64,000 nucleotides of DNA from contig CM041084.1 of assembly GCA_023079485.1 (NCBI GenBank), positions 16,520,609 to 16,584,608 of the forward strand, written 5' to 3'. Positions 21,101-34,431 of the stretch are shown one piece after another. The translations under genes and the position numbers were made by a program. Source of the stretch: Archilochus colubris. Taxonomy: Eukaryota; Chordata; Aves; Apodiformes; Trochilidae. Position 1 is the first letter of the stretch. Each line of letters opens with the position of its first letter. The notes beneath the pieces are model-generated. The model did no database searches. It saw only the letters and a program-made list of their open reading frames with translations, and had not been told where the DNA came from.

Positions 21101-24100
21101 TTAGCAATTGACATTACAGCAGGATAAAAACAGACAGAAAGAACCTGCTCAGCTTATTTTGCCGTCTCCAGCTTGCATGATGACAAATAGAAATTCCACT
21201 TCAGCTTTATTGTTTCTGAATTCTTGAACCAAAGTCACCTCACGTTTCTCTGAAAAATGCCTTTCAGTAACTAAGGCTTCACTGACCCTCTGGGCCATCT
21301 GCCAGCATTTCCTCCTGCAATGTATTACTTTAACTGCAACTTGGGTAATATTCCCTCATGCAGAACTATTGTAGAAACAAACTGGAGACTGGGATGCTTC
21401 CAACATCTTGAACAGACTGTTCTGTCCATAAAAAAGCTACTTTGCTAACTTAAAGGACTTTTGATTCAAATGCAGTAATGCTTTGGTGATGCAGAAGGTA
21501 TCTAATACAGTGACTTGACCAGTGTTGAGAGACTATTACATTGTTTAAACATTTTTAAGGGGAATACTCTTCCATTTCTAAGGTATGACACTGCAGAATT
21601 CTAAGATGTCACCTGAACTCCTTTGACATCTTCTTTCCAGTTAATACTTTTATCTTATTTATTTTCCTATCAACAGAAACTGAATTGCTTCTCATTACAA
21701 GCTAGCCTGGTTGTAGCTAATGTTCTGAAAACCAACAATCTCTCTCCTTAGCTTTATCCCCAAAACCAAGTTGTGAATACACTTGATTTCCCAACTGATT
21801 ATCCTTTCAAACTAGAACAAATGATCCTGTTTATGATTTTCACTACAGAAAGAAACTCCCTTCTGATTCCAACCTTTCATTAGTAGCCAAAACCATGGAA
21901 GCAACAATGAAAAAAAAAATCAAACCCAAAACCAAGCCCTCCTGCAAAAAAACCCAACCCAAATTTCAAACAGAACAAATCCCTTTTCAATAGAATTCTA
22001 ATCCATGCAAGAAAGTAACTGAAGACATGTATGCCATTGCTGCTGCATGCAGTAAGTATATTTTTGTATAAAGACAGACCTCTTTCTCATATTTCCTTTA
22101 TAACACAAATTCTACTGCACATAAAATGCCAGCAGTTCAGCAATAGAACAACTCAGAGCAACCACTAAGAAAAACAGCTAAGCATCCACCCCTTCCACCA
22201 GCATCACAGCCACAACCTTGAGGAAACTGCTTAAATCTATAACCCCTGCAAATTATGAAAAGGAAGAAAATCTCAAAGTTGCACATTTGCAAGCAGAATC
22301 CACAGTGGGAAGGTGATTTCTATGAAAGTTCTTATAAGAAGACTGTCAGAGTGAATATAAAAGGTTGTATGTTTTTGTTGAGGCAGCAGAGTAATCTGAT
22401 GCTCCTTACTAGTCCTCTTGCCCACTGATATTAATGAAGACTTGGAAAGTGAAATTCTTCTCAGGGTCATTTTGCCATCAACATGAGCAATCCAGAAGAT
22501 GTAATTTACCTCTAACCAGAAGGAAAGATGTTTTCCCTCTGCACAAAATCTGTCTCTCATTCTAAATCATCCTTTTGATGTAAGCTTTTTTCAGCTGCTG
22601 TCTATTGCACAAATGTACCCTTTCTCTGAGAACAAAGGAGGATGACTAACACTAGCACAGATTTTTAGTCTAATTCTATTAGAACTCCCTCATGCTTTAG
22701 CATACACCAGCTATACTGCCTTAATAAAACAAAATTAAAAAAACAGAACTCCCTCTTTGAGTGAGATTATTGCCCAGTGTTTCCATTTTCTGGACTAAAT
22801 CTAAACATGTTTTTTGAATAAAAGTATCATATTAAAACAAATCTTTCTGTAACAGAACGGAGTGACAGATAGGGTTGGATATAGCAACTGACCATTAAAA
22901 AAACCAAATAAACCAAGTACATGCTGCTGTTCTTTTACAATGAAATGTAGAGTATACACAGTTAGAGATTTCCACCCACTGTTATCATTTAAAGTCCCAT
23001 TCTGCACCAAGGAGTGGGGCCAGATCTCAAAGAAGGTTTAGAATAAAATTACAGATTTAAGAATTATCAACTGTGATTAAAAACAGATGCAAAGTTGCAG
23101 AATTTCACCAAGGCTTCCACTGTGGACCTTATTGTGATTCAAGTGAGGAAAACAAATGTTTGAATTAATAGAAATCAAAAGAAAAAGTGAAAACCAATAC
23201 TGGAGGCTACAGATCTCAAACTGGTGATACTGGATGCTACAAATTCAAAACCTGTTATCTGGTTATCTGTTATCTGTTTAAGGGTTTGCTTTGGAGACTC
23301 TCCATAGAAACCAGTAATAACTAGGAGATTAGCTGTGAAACTTATAGTGTCGTTTGTTAACTTTAGAAGAGACAGACGTACATACTGCTTTACAACTGTT
23401 TGCTATAAGACTTGCAGTCTTCTTAAAGGTCTTCTCGAGGTAGTGAGCAAATCTCTCGTTCTCATTTTCCTTGGAACCCAACTGGAGGAATTCACCTAAA
23501 AAGTTGCACAGATGGCAGTTTTTATTTGTGGGTTTACTGCTTAGACAAGCAAATGTGAAGATAAAAATGGAAAAAGACCTTACCACGCACCAGATCTTCA
23601 ATCACCTGAGTTAGAACAGAGATTATAGTAGTGTTTCCAATTCGTGCTAAAGCTACAGAAGCAGCTGAGAGGATGAAGTCACCAGCTAGAACAGCCTAAG
23701 AATGAAAAACAAATATTTTACAAGTCCTTTCCTGTACAATTTCCTGACAATTTCCATTATTTAGCAGATGTACTCAACAACAGATGATTTTCCTACCTAC
23801 AGCACATGTATCTTGTTGTAACAGAGAGGATAAAGAAAATTACCAAAAATAAAAATTTGAACCATTTTTCTGTGTAAGCACTATCCTTGTATGCAGTTTA
23901 CCTGTAAAGTTTTTTAAAGGTTACTTGTTTATTTTACCATTCTGTTGTGACTGTTATGCCACGTTAGCTCTGAATTGCCATAAGAACTGATGTGTCAGCA
24001 ATGACTTTCTTTCCTTGAATTTTCTGATTAAGACCTTCCTTTTAATGCTCTATAAAGGAACACCTCTCAAAAAAAATCAAAAAAAATCATGCAAACTGAA

Positions 24101-27100
24101 AACTTTTTTGCCTTTACTACTGAATAAGGATAAGATATAGTAGTCTGGATGAGGTACAAGTTCAAAGTATTCCAACAGCACTGCAGAGAATGGCATGTAA
24201 ATGGGAATGTAAAATCAGTAAGAATCACACTACAATCATACATTATATAATGCTTCCAAGGGCTCAGAAAAGGAACACACATTTTCTTGGCCACAATCTG
24301 TACACATCTCATCATATTTTTTCTGGCATATCCCAAGAATGTGCCTAGGGATAGTAATGTGACAAAAGCCCTAGGTGTTTGTGCTCTGCTGAAACTCAAA
24401 GGCAAATCTAGCACATAACAGCAAACTCACCTTCCTCTCTCCCCAGATTTGATTGACTGTCATTTTTCCTCTGCGGGAATTTGCATCATCAATTACATCA
24501 TCATGAACCAGGCTGGCTGTGTGGATCATCTCAGCAATTATGGCCACAGAGCGTTGGCTTGCTTGCACCTCCCTAGAATAAAGAACAAGAACTGTGAAAT
24601 AACTACACTAAAATAAATTTCTTCCAAAACCAAACAAAAATGTTTCTCTGAAAACAGCTGTTGCAGTTTTTCCATGCTCTGAATACCATCTTTCAAACCT
24701 GGAATTAGGAAGACAAGAGAAAGTGAGATCATATTAGTACAGTCAGTGCAATGGGACGTTTCCATCCTTAACAGACCCATTTCTGCCTTGCTGCATTCAC
24801 AGTACTGAAAAATTCCTGAGTTATTGACTCTAATCCTTCTAAAGCCAGGCTGCAAATGGAATGGCATCAAGAATCCTTGGTCCAAGGAGATGGAAATCTG
24901 GAAGATGGCACAGAAAAAGAATGCCAGGTAGCTTTATAAATTAGTTTTATATTTTCATGATCTCTGTGTTGCTCTATCTATAAGATGCAGCATCTCTAAC
25001 TCTCCAGTGCTGACTAACTCTGCTAACCAGTAAGCTGGAGAGATGAGCAGACAAAGAAACCTGCATTCTACATCTGAAAGACACAACTCATTGATCATAT
25101 CCTTTATGTTAGCCGATTACTTTAACACCTCAGAAGGTCTTTAAAAGTCTGAGGAATTTACTGGAAGCACACTGCAATCATTTTAGGACTGTTAACACTA
25201 CCTACCAAACACTTACTGAAATTCAGACTTGGGAAGATCTAACAATGAAGGTTCAACTCTCAGTAGGTCACACCTACTTTATTTTTCTTTTAAACTAGCT
25301 GAAAAGAAGGTAATAGAAGAACACAGAAGCAATTACCCAGGGAACAAGGTTGGCAAAAAACTATAAAGAAGTCAATCTCGCATAAAGGATCATCTATACC
25401 CTAGTATCCACCTGCCATTGTCTTGTTCTGTTACCTATTCTCCCCGTTTTCATCATGGGTAACATGCAGGATCCCAGAAAAGGAAATCCCCAAAATCCCT
25501 TGCCATATGGCTGTAAAAATCCCACATGGACATGAAAAAAAAACCCCAAGTCCCACAAAAGAAAAACATCCCAAAACAGTAACAACAATTAAAAAACAAC
25601 AAAAGAAAAAAATTACTTCTCATATACACATAACAAAGCAAATCACACTATTTTCCATCAGAAAAGCACTGAGAAGAACAGAAGAATACAATTTCTGCTC
25701 AGCTGAAGAGAATTTAAGGTCTTCTTGCATTGTCTATTAAAATCTAGTGATTAATCACAAAATGAAAGAACATCTTGCAGTCTGCTGACATAACATTGTG
25801 TTCTGACACCTACCCCTGCAGAACTCTGCATTGCTGTCAGTGGGAGTTCAGCATCCTGACAATAGCAGGATGTGTGGCTCATAGGCTGTGGAAACATGGC
25901 TTTTAAACAACAGAAAATAAGAGCTGGAAACCTTCATGGTTGTTTGAAGGAAGTTTTTCTGTGGACTGGTAATTTAGCCAAATGCTAGCTCAGTGTAAGT
26001 AGTTTTCCAAAATAAACTATTGCTACTAAGTCAGAGAACTTACCTTCAAAAACCTGTAAAGGTCTCCAGGCTCTTTCATGCACTGGTCTCCTTTTGGGGA
26101 TTCCCTTTTTCATTAATTATATCAGCAGACTGGACTTCCTGCTGGGAAGTAGCAGTAAATGGTAACACTCACTGACACACCAAAATCCTTCAGGAGTAGG
26201 AACACAGCACAAGGACAGACATTTCAAAAGCAGGTTTTGAAAAGTTCTGCATTTTAGTGCATTTTATCTCTAAAAATGACTAAAAATGGCATAGGAATGC
26301 ACATGGTTCATGTGTCTGGCTCCCCAGATGTTATATCAAACACAGTAATTTAACCTGAAGAGGTGCTTTTTTAACTACTATTTCTGCAAGATCTCAAGCA
26401 AGGTTCTTCCCATTGCTGGCAAAAAAATTTTGCAATAGTTTGCTTGTGTAATCTTGTGTAATCTTGTGTAATTCTGAGAGTAATTCTGAAACAGAGCATG
26501 CCTATTTAGGGAAAACGCACAAGCAACAGGATCCTCCTCATTCCCTGCCATTTTTCATTCTGCTTTGCCTGCAAAACAAAAGCAAAAAGTAGCAGTAACT
26601 CATGTCAATATATAACTGGGTCCCCACATGTCTAGTGAGTGGAAAGATGCCATTTTTAAGCCATTCTTAAAGTAAAGGCACCACAAGATGTATGTACCTA
26701 CATAAAATTTTTATACATTTGGAAGATTATATTTTTACACATGCAATATATTATTTTTTAAGTCCTTGGTCATATTCTGTTTTTCAGTAGAATCCCCTTC
26801 TTGATTCTGTATTAGAATTTTATAGACCTACAGTACTCTGACGTCTTTTCCATTACAGAACTTGCTTCATGTTACACTGAACAAGTCCAAGGCTGACCTT
26901 ATAAGTTAAAAAAACCAAACCAAACAAAAAACAACCACCAAATACACCTGTCCCTCCAAATACCTCTCTTAAAAAACCAAACCAAACAAACAAAAAAACC
27001 CCACCTCAAAACAGTATTTACAATCTGCAGCAAAAAGCTTTGAAGCTTTTGAAAGCAAACACAGTCCAGAAGTAAAGACTGACAGTATAAAAACAGGAAA

Positions 27101-30100
27101 CATGCAGAATAACTTGCAAAATTTTGGTGTTATGACCACACTCCTCAAAGTACATTTGTGCTGTTAAGTCCCTGTGGCTGAACCTGTGACACAGAAGGGC
27201 ACTGCAAACTCGGGGAAGCATAGAAAACTGACATGTTAACACAGGAGCAATTTACAGCTGAAAACCAGCATACAGTACAGGCACCTGACAACCATGGTTT
27301 GGAGGAGTGAAAGAAAAAGAGGACTAAGGTTGCTGGCATCTTCTCATATCTTCAGGAAATATTACTCTCTTGATTTTAACCAGGTCATTCTATTTTTCAC
27401 ACTATTCTGATGGATTTATTTCTCTTTTTCCCCCCTAAAGCTTTTGTGCTCACTATTTTCTTTATTAGGATGTCTCAGTACTTCTTTGGCTTTCTCTTGT
27501 TCCTTTGTCTCTCACATTTTGGTTGCAGAAATAGAAATAAAAACTCCTATTTGCAAACACCTCTGGAGAACTCACCCTAACCAGAAACAAGCTAAGTGAT
27601 AATGCTGTGAAGTTCTGCACACAGGTACGTGAAGAAATGCCTAAAGATGTGTGAAATTATGAATTTGTGTGACCTCAGCTTAAACTCCTGACAACAATTC
27701 TCACTCTTGCAGAAAGCTAAGTTGCTATCATTAAGCAAAAAGCCAAGGGATCCAAGTCCCACGGGATCTAAGGACTCATGGTTGGACTTCTGACACTTGG
27801 ATCTTCAAGGAGAAAACACAACATATTGGTGCAGAACAATATGAATGCTTCAGATGTTCATCTTTCCAGAAATAGGTCAGATTCTTTATACAAGTCTAAT
27901 TCATATTATGACTAAAATACAGGGTCTCTATAAAGACAGTTAATCTGCTGAGGGCATCTTAAATACCTAGCCTTCCTCAAATCTTACATAAATTATTACA
28001 TCACCTCATCTGTAAGCAGAGCTGCCTGGGTGTTCCCTTCTATTCACTTGAGAAGTTTCAGCTATCCTGGCACAGCTCTTTGAAGACAAAGGGGCATCTG
28101 GGGACTGCCTTATAAGATTTGGCCCTATAACCTCACATAGTTGTGTCCTGTTATTCTAACAACCGAACATTACCTTTTCTATTAGTATTGCACAAAAGAA
28201 GAAATAATAATAAAAAAACAACAGATGAAAGCGTAAGCAAAACTATGCTGAGTCCAGCAAGTTATATGACATTTGAGAATGGCAGAAAGATGAAGCAGAA
28301 ACTCAACATCAGTAACACAAACCCTAGGGACAGCATAAAAAAATGCTAAGGATAAACAGCACAGGATATTGGGTTAACCCACAAGTTTCCAGATGTTGTG
28401 ACCAGTATCTTTGATTACATGTGTCAAAACCGGAGCTTCAATTAAAAAAATCAACCAAACAAGTTGTCTGGGGAAAAAAAACCTAATAAAACAAAAGAAT
28501 GACAAAATGTTTTATGGGAAATGACAAGCTGGAAGAGAAAAAATATCTTAAAAATCCCCAAACAAATGAAAAAACACATCAGAAGCAGCAGAATGGAAAG
28601 CAAGTGGTTTTTTTCTCTCTCAGGTCTATAGCAGAGTAGGAGAGTTACAAATAGACAGTGTTTCCTTCTCTACATACATAACTTGCCTCATAAACAGCAA
28701 AAACTTGGAAGAACAGTTTGTCACCTGGAAGCAATGCTGCTTAAAAAGCAACAATAATGGAACTAGTATCAGTGTGGACTGGAAGAATATGTGTATAGAA
28801 AGCAGATGTAACACAGCCTGCTTCAATAAGCTTAAAAGCAAAGGAGAAGGAAATGCCCATAAAATTTAATCAGTTCTCGGTAAGTGAGTATCCACATTAT
28901 GAAAGTATAGTCTTTTGGCATGGCCCTCAAAAGACACTGGTCATGCATGAACCAAAAAGCAGCCCACTGAAGGCCTGTGTAAACACATGTGAATTTTGAC
29001 TATGTTAAATTACAATTTAATTACAAGTGGCATGAAACAAATAAAAGGAAGGTAAATACTCTGGGATTTAATTATTTTCATTTGCTGAAACATTTCTGTT
29101 CTCCCTGTTCAGGATTTCATTCTAAAAACATGACAGAGATAGTGACAGACTGTCCTAATACAAGGAACATTCAGATTAATGAGGATGCTTTTCAACATGA
29201 AACACAGTTTGGAGGTGCTGACAAAAAACTGCAACAGATGGACAAAATCTGCCAAGTAACACAGGCATCTATAAATGAGAGCACTTACGCTGAGGGTTGG
29301 CTACTGTGAAGAAAACACTTGCTTCAGGCATAGGTGGCACCTGATTTCTGAGACCACACTTTCCCCCTGGCATAAGGAAGATCTTGAAACTGCTCCTGGT
29401 GGTTTCAGGACAGCTTAATGTATGGACAAGAGTATGTCCATGAGCATAAATATGTCAAAAGACAGCAAATACGCTTTGAGCATATAAACACAAATTCCTT
29501 CTACAACTACCTCGTCTTTGATTCCCCTCCTACACTATGTGACATCAGTTCTAGCCTGCTTGGTTTTGCATGTACACTACATAACTTCATTCATAAATTT
29601 CTCGTGCTACACACTAGAATAAGATAAAACTATTCTCCCCATTATTTTGACTTAAAAGATGCTTCAAAAACTCATTGCTCCTGTTGTTAAAAGTCTCTGC
29701 CTAAATTTCCATCCTGTTAGTAACAATCATCTTTTGTCTTAAATAGCTCTTTTACCCCTGTTCCTGATATTACTGTAGATCACAAGTACTTCATTCTTCC
29801 TGATTATCTTTCCAGTCCATCCCAGGAGCAAGCTGGAATGTTTTTCATTTTTTTTTTAAACATGAGGTTCAGACATGCTGATGGTGAGATACAAGGGTAG
29901 CAGCACGCCTGTAGCAATGATATAGCAATGACATATTATCATTGATGCATGCTAGAATTACTCTAAGGTATTTCACAGGGGAGGTGGGTGTGAATCACAC
30001 TGCAGTTATGCCCTAACAGGACACTCATGAGATTCCAAGCTCAAGCATAAATTTTTGTTTTATTGTGCTCCCTTTTGTTCCACCATGGATTGCCAGTCAT

Positions 30101-33100
30101 CAAAAAGTGCCCTCATTGTGCTCCTGTTTTGCATGTCAAGATCACTGATGAAAATATTAAGCCAATCAGTGCTATGACAAAGGACATCCTTGAAGAGTTT
30201 CACAACCATTATTTTTCCCTTTGCTACCTTTAAGACACTGAGAAGGAGGAGTACTGAACAGAGAACAGAAATAACCTGGATCGAAGCTCATTAATCCTGG
30301 ACAATTTTTTCCTAAAACAAGAGGAACTGGCACACACAAGACAGGACGCTGCCAACTAGGTTTTTCTTTCTCCTAAGGAATCATATTCACTGGAAGGAAC
30401 ATGCAGTGGTGTCTTTGCAATCAGCCAGAGTAGGGAGAGATAGAGAGCATGATGTTCTGCTTTGTTAAAACCACTTCCAAAAGAAATGTAACTTGAAAAA
30501 CATGAGGATTATACTAGCTCTAAACTTAGAATTGTATATTAAAGTGTTGGAACTTTCTCCTAGTGGGAGTAAAAAAATAAATCTCTGACTTATTTGAATG
30601 TCTTACTGCTTGGAGTATAATCATACCACCTGCTTAGTGGCTGTTCTGCCTAATTAAAAAAAAAACCAAACTATGAGAGTCTCTTCTTGCAGCTAAGTTC
30701 TTACCCATGACAAGAGTCTAGTAGCTACAGAAGTGGTTACAAATGAAAAATACTTGTAATTAATTTCACATAGTTTCAATGAGTATTACAGGTCCTAACA
30801 AAGCATTTATGTAAGAAGCTAAAATTCACTAAAAGACTTGAAAGTATCAGAATTTCACAACATTATTTATCCATCACCAGTTACAACTACACTATTTTAC
30901 ATATGGAAGCATGTAATAAACACAGTAGTTCCTTTTGGATTGCTAACTACAAAAATACAGCAGCTTCATGATAGAAATTAGATGCAGGATTTACTGGGGA
31001 GCATTTTATTTTCATGGAATTACTAGACATATTTTTTGGAAATGCAAGAATTGTAAATTTCAAGTACAACACATGTCCATATATCTAAATATTATTAACC
31101 CACCTGGAATTATTATGGTGAATGTTGCAAGCCCTTGCCATTAGCACCACAATCATTGGTCGAAAGGCCTTTCCTTTCCCGTCAAAGTAATAATCACACA
31201 TTTCCTTAAGTTCTGCAGCAGATACAAGTAATTCCTATAAAAAGGAGAAAAACATATCAGCATAAAAGTCACAGAGCAGATTTGTTTAGTGGAAGCAAAA
31301 CAGTATTAATGTACGAAGTTGTTGCCTGCATTCATTCTACCCAATACTACAAGTAATCTGAAACATAAATTATGAATTCCAGCAGTGTAAGTCAGGAGGA
31401 AAAAATTCCCTCTCCTTCTATAAGATATGTATATATCTTTGTCTCTCTTTGTCTTCAGTCTAAGTTTCAGACTGCTGTTCAGAAACATATTCTTTCATAA
31501 CTATCCTGCAAAGCATAATTCACAGCATCCCAGAACAATCACCAAAATCTCTAACCTTTTTTATATCTTCATAGAGATTCTTCAAGTCTTTTCTACCAAG
31601 TTGAAAAGGGTCTTGGTATTTTTCATCAGTAATTGTCTTACTGCAGCTGCACAAGTGGGATGTACTTGTATGGTGAAACCTGGTAACAGTGATTTTCAAG
31701 AGAGAATCACTGTTAAAAGCAAACTTTCCCCAATTCTCCAAATAGAAACATTTCAAAACATTTCCTCCCCTTCCTGGTTCTTTTTTCCTCTCACACAAAA
31801 TTTAACTAAATGGCTAAAATATAAACATAAGTCATCAAAGCACACTTTACAGACAGCTAATAAGGTGCAAGGACAGCACAGCTACATATTGATAACTGTA
31901 GACTTTTAGGAGCTAGAAACAGTAACATGCTGTCACCATTAACAGATTACAGAAGTCTTTGGAGACACATCAAACTACATTGCTCTCAATGTATTCTTTT
32001 ACACTATTGATAGTATAGCATGCATTTAAAGATGAAGCTTTCATCTTCCAGTAATACGGTTCTGCTACTTTCTTCCCTCTCCTGTATACTCCTGGAAAAA
32101 TATATCTGACTTGGATTTGAAAACCTTCCTTTGCATACCCAGCTACATTATAAATTAAATCAATTCTTCTAGGCAGTGTGACGATGCTATGGAAGTTCAG
32201 CAGTACAAGGCAGAAGCTCCACTTGGGTGCATTAAGATACATTTGGCAGAGGCCTGACTTTATGTTCCCTAGAGCTCAGCTTCATGCCTCTTAATTAGGT
32301 TTCCATTTTAAAAGTGAACTATTTGGGTTTTAGTGGAGCATTCTTACTTTTGCCGATTGCTCTCCAGGATGGAGGACTTACATTCAGACTCAGCACCACA
32401 GCAGCAGTGTATACAGAATTATCCAATTATGGATGAGAGCAGAAAACCTTATTTTCAAAGTTTACAGCTCACAGGTGTAACTACCCAGTTCACCCCATAA
32501 CTATGTATTTGCCCATTCTACCACCATATGACTCTCCAACTTACCGCCAAAATATATTACATATTTTTGGAAACAGTAAAGTTGTACTTCTTTGGGTAAA
32601 GGGACAGATCTGCACAAAGAAAAATCAGGGTTAATTTAATAGAACTTTAAACTGTCAGAAAACATTCGATTCAAAAAAACCACAAGTATCTGTTCATCAG
32701 CAATGCTTTATTTCTCCATTTTAACAACTCAGCAGCAAAGGAAGTCTCATCATCTCCTTCTGTATCACATGACACACAAGTGACAATATATACCTCACCT
32801 TCTCACTTGAACTGACTCTCCCCTCAGGAGTGTTGGACTTTCTACCCTCACAGAACCAGCTCAGAAGGCATTATCAGTTCACTCCCCAGAACTGCTTTAA
32901 TGAAACCTTGTTTTTGCACTCCTTGAAAGTGCAATTTTCAAACATTCCATCTTGCAGATAAATCTGGATTGCACCAGTCAAGGCACAGAGAAAAACACAA
33001 CAGCTGTTTCTGTAAGCTACTACATTAAGAGAAGAAGAACATGTCCTTGCTTTCCTCTGAAGCAACTTTAATTCAGCTTGCTTCTTATGGTAATTTACAC

Positions 33101-34431
33101 CTGCACATCTTCCCTGCTAAATGTCAAGACCTTAACTTCCAAATCTAGCCATCTCTTCAATGATCTCTCCCTGCACATGGAGCCCAGGAGTCTGGGGGAA
33201 GGCACAGTCCAAGGTACACAATTCCAGCAGGCTGAGAAAGGAAAAGTACCTTCTGCTCTGCTCCTGGCATCACTGCCAAGAACAGCCCTGCTCTGGAGTG
33301 CACACTGCCTCGGAGGCCCAGCCAGGCTGACCCAGCCCAAAATCATTGCAATCCACACGTTCACCAAACTGCCTCTCCTAAAGCCTGCAAAGAAACACTC
33401 AAGGAGGCCTAGAAACTGGAGGAGAGGAAGAATTTCCCTGACTTGCTCCTTACGCCTCAGTGTCTCTTTGTAAGTAGCCTGAAGTCTTTCCTTGGCCACA
33501 GGGAGAGAAACAAGAGCACTGCAATGGCTCCAGGGCACCCTTCCATTTTACCTGTGTACAGGAAGAAAAAAGGCCAGGCAAGAAGACAAGGAAAGGAGAG
33601 GAACTCTAACTTACCACAGACTTGCAACTTACTGCAACTCATGACTTTAGTGCCCAGCCCTATAGCTGAGACCTTCGTAAGTTCACCTCCTCATACCGTT
33701 TTGTTAAAAATTGCTTATTTCTTCTATTCTTCCTCAGTGAGGGCACAGACAGACAGCTTGACAGACACTCCTTTGCAGTGCTGCTCAGCACTCTGAGTCA
33801 TGTATGATGCTGGACACATCACTGCCACAAGACTTTACTGCATGTCAGAACAGCAGCTTGGCCTTGTGACAAACCTTGTGTAACCGAGTGCAGCAAGAGA
33901 ACTGCCCCCCATTACAGCTCGTATCATTTAAATCGCCCACTGACCAGAAATGCTTTCCCCACGCCACCTAGCAAAGACTCCGAGCGGTTCTTCCCCACAA
34001 CACTAAGCCTGCCCTGAGAACCCTCAAGCACTATTTAACCTTGTACCGAGAGCGCTCCTGCCCCCTGCAAGGCCTCTCCCGCCCCGGGCAGGGAGCTGCC
34101 CACCCGCCTCCGGCTATCGCGCACCGGAACCGCCTTTGGGCCTTCGCGCCTCCCAGACGGGAGGGAAGACGTGGGCTGAGAAAGTCCGAAGCAGCGGCAG
34201 CCCCGAGGCGGCCCAAACCCTGCGCCCCGCCCGGCCCCTCACCCCCCGCTTCCCCATTCATTCCCGGTGACCTCCAAGCGCCCGCCGCCGCCCCGCACTC
34301 ACCGCCGCGCTGGCAACCGGAGTCGGCGGAGTGCGAAAGCCGGGTCCCGGGGGCCGGAGGCGGGGCAGGGAGCCGAGCGGCGGCGCCCGGCGGGAGGAGG
34401 CGCCGCACCGCCACCACCACCGCAAGGCCAT
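12182..34431 (-). CDS. PDSS1: PDSS1, decaprenyl (polyprenyl) diphosphate synthase subunit 1
   Basis: Mitochondrial trans-prenyltransferase. With PDSS2 it condenses isopentenyl diphosphate units to build the ubiquinone side chain. Exons in transcript order: 34303-34431, 32545-32609, 31556-31679, 31104-31234, 24431-24572, 23584-23695, 23386-23495, 16803-16883, 16507-16620, 13047-13127, 12182-12322. Phases agree throughout and give 409 codons plus stop; the human protein is about 415. The start MALRWWWRCGASSRR is Arg-rich like a mitochondrial presequence, and its ATG has A at -3 and G at +4. Key motifs: substrate-binding FDGKGKAFRP (about 123-132), first Asp-rich motif DDVID (174-178, in SLVHDDVIDDA), second Asp-rich motif DDVLD (301-305, in LIDDVLDF), and C-terminus EMVLTRDK. 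Both catalytic motifs are intact, so an active enzyme is expected. Exon 2 is the only uncertain exon. Confidence 0.95.
13128..16506 (-). other. PDSS1: PDSS1 intron, about 3.4 kb
   Basis: Intron between the LIDDVLDF exon and the FPEMNAMIMRRF exon. The open frames here (for example 15295-15636) have no splice or family support. I recognise no transposon. The 724-bp intron 12323-13046 likewise shows nothing I can identify. Confidence 0.6.
17887..17933. repeat. (TA)n/(TG)n microsatellite
   Basis: Alternating purine-pyrimidine tract of ATATATAT, ACATACATG, TGTGTGTG and TATATATATATG blocks inside a PDSS1 intron. Length polymorphism is likely. Confidence 0.85.
19843..20110 (-). mobile_element. CR1 LINE 3'-end fragment (degenerate)
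   Basis: Reads as the reverse complement of a CR1 tail: CACAGAATAGTTTAGGTTGG, then AAGGGAACTCTGAAAG, followed by degraded matches to the usual CR1 body (GGACAATTTTTTCCTAATAG, CTCTCTCCATCC). The outer limit toward 20,250 is unclear because divergence is high. CR1 is the dominant bird LINE and is usually 5'-truncated, as here. Confidence 0.75.
23696..24430 (-). other. PDSS1: PDSS1 intron
   Basis: Intron of about 0.7 kb between the first Asp-rich-motif exon and the AVLAGDF exon. Nothing else is recognised. The neighbouring intron 23496-23583 is only 88 bp. Confidence 0.65.
24573..31103 (-). other. PDSS1: PDSS1 intron, about 6.5 kb
   Basis: Large AT-rich intron between the KGKAFRP exon and the DDVID exon. 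It holds A/C-rich low-complexity runs (near 25530-25620 and 26900-27005) and a short tandem repeat at 26443-26472. A segment near 30050-30250 faintly resembles an ancient LINE tail, too degraded to name. Confidence 0.6.
26443..26472. repeat. 10-bp unit tandem repeat, three perfect copies
   Basis: CTTGTGTAAT repeated three times without mismatch inside a PDSS1 intron, followed by a related TTCTGAGAGTAATTCTGA stretch. Confidence 0.9.
32545..32609 (-). CDS. PDSS1: Proposed PDSS1 exon 2 (65 nt)
   Basis: Exon 1 ends in phase 0 and exon 3 needs two preceding bases, so a connecting exon of length 3n+2 is required. On the minus strand this stretch has a strong acceptor (TTTTTCTTTGTGCAG) and donor (GTAAGT). 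It is open for 21 codons plus two bases and ends with CG, which joins the G of exon 3 as an Arg codon. The peptide includes LLFPKICNIFWR directly before FHHTST. In human PDSS1, as remembered, CPNVCRISR precedes FHHT, a weak but position-matched similarity. Adding it brings the total to 409 codons. Presequence regions diverge fast, so homology alone would not prove it. Confidence 0.6.
32610..34302 (-). other. PDSS1: PDSS1 first intron
   Basis: Runs from the GCG|GTGAGT donor of exon 1 to the proposed exon 2. GC content rises sharply above about 34,030, where the CpG island starts. Open frames of 100-150 codons on both strands around 33,080-33,800 have no coding support that I can see. Confidence 0.55.

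Larger units (their letters stand above)
16884..23385 (-). other. PDSS1: PDSS1 intron, about 6.5 kb
   Basis: Large intron between the exon ending at Ala271 and the VSILGCPDP exon. It contains a TG/TA microsatellite near 17887-17933 and an old CR1 fragment near 19843-20110. The remainder is AT-rich with no gene that I can see. Confidence 0.65.

Noticed and set aside
30050..30250. Possible ancient LINE tail (CAAGATCACTGATGAAAATA and following)
   Set aside because: The resemblance to old CR1-like 3' ends is too degraded to support by eye.
31427..31909. Plus-strand open frame of 160 codons
   Set aside because: It runs antisense through PDSS1 exon 3, is AT-rich and shows no motif, so it is a shadow of the real exon plus chance.
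33095..33538. Minus-strand 147-codon frame considered as part of PDSS1
   Set aside because: It has no similarity to the PDSS1 N-terminus and no splice sites in the required phase. The 65-nt segment at 32545-32609 fits much better.
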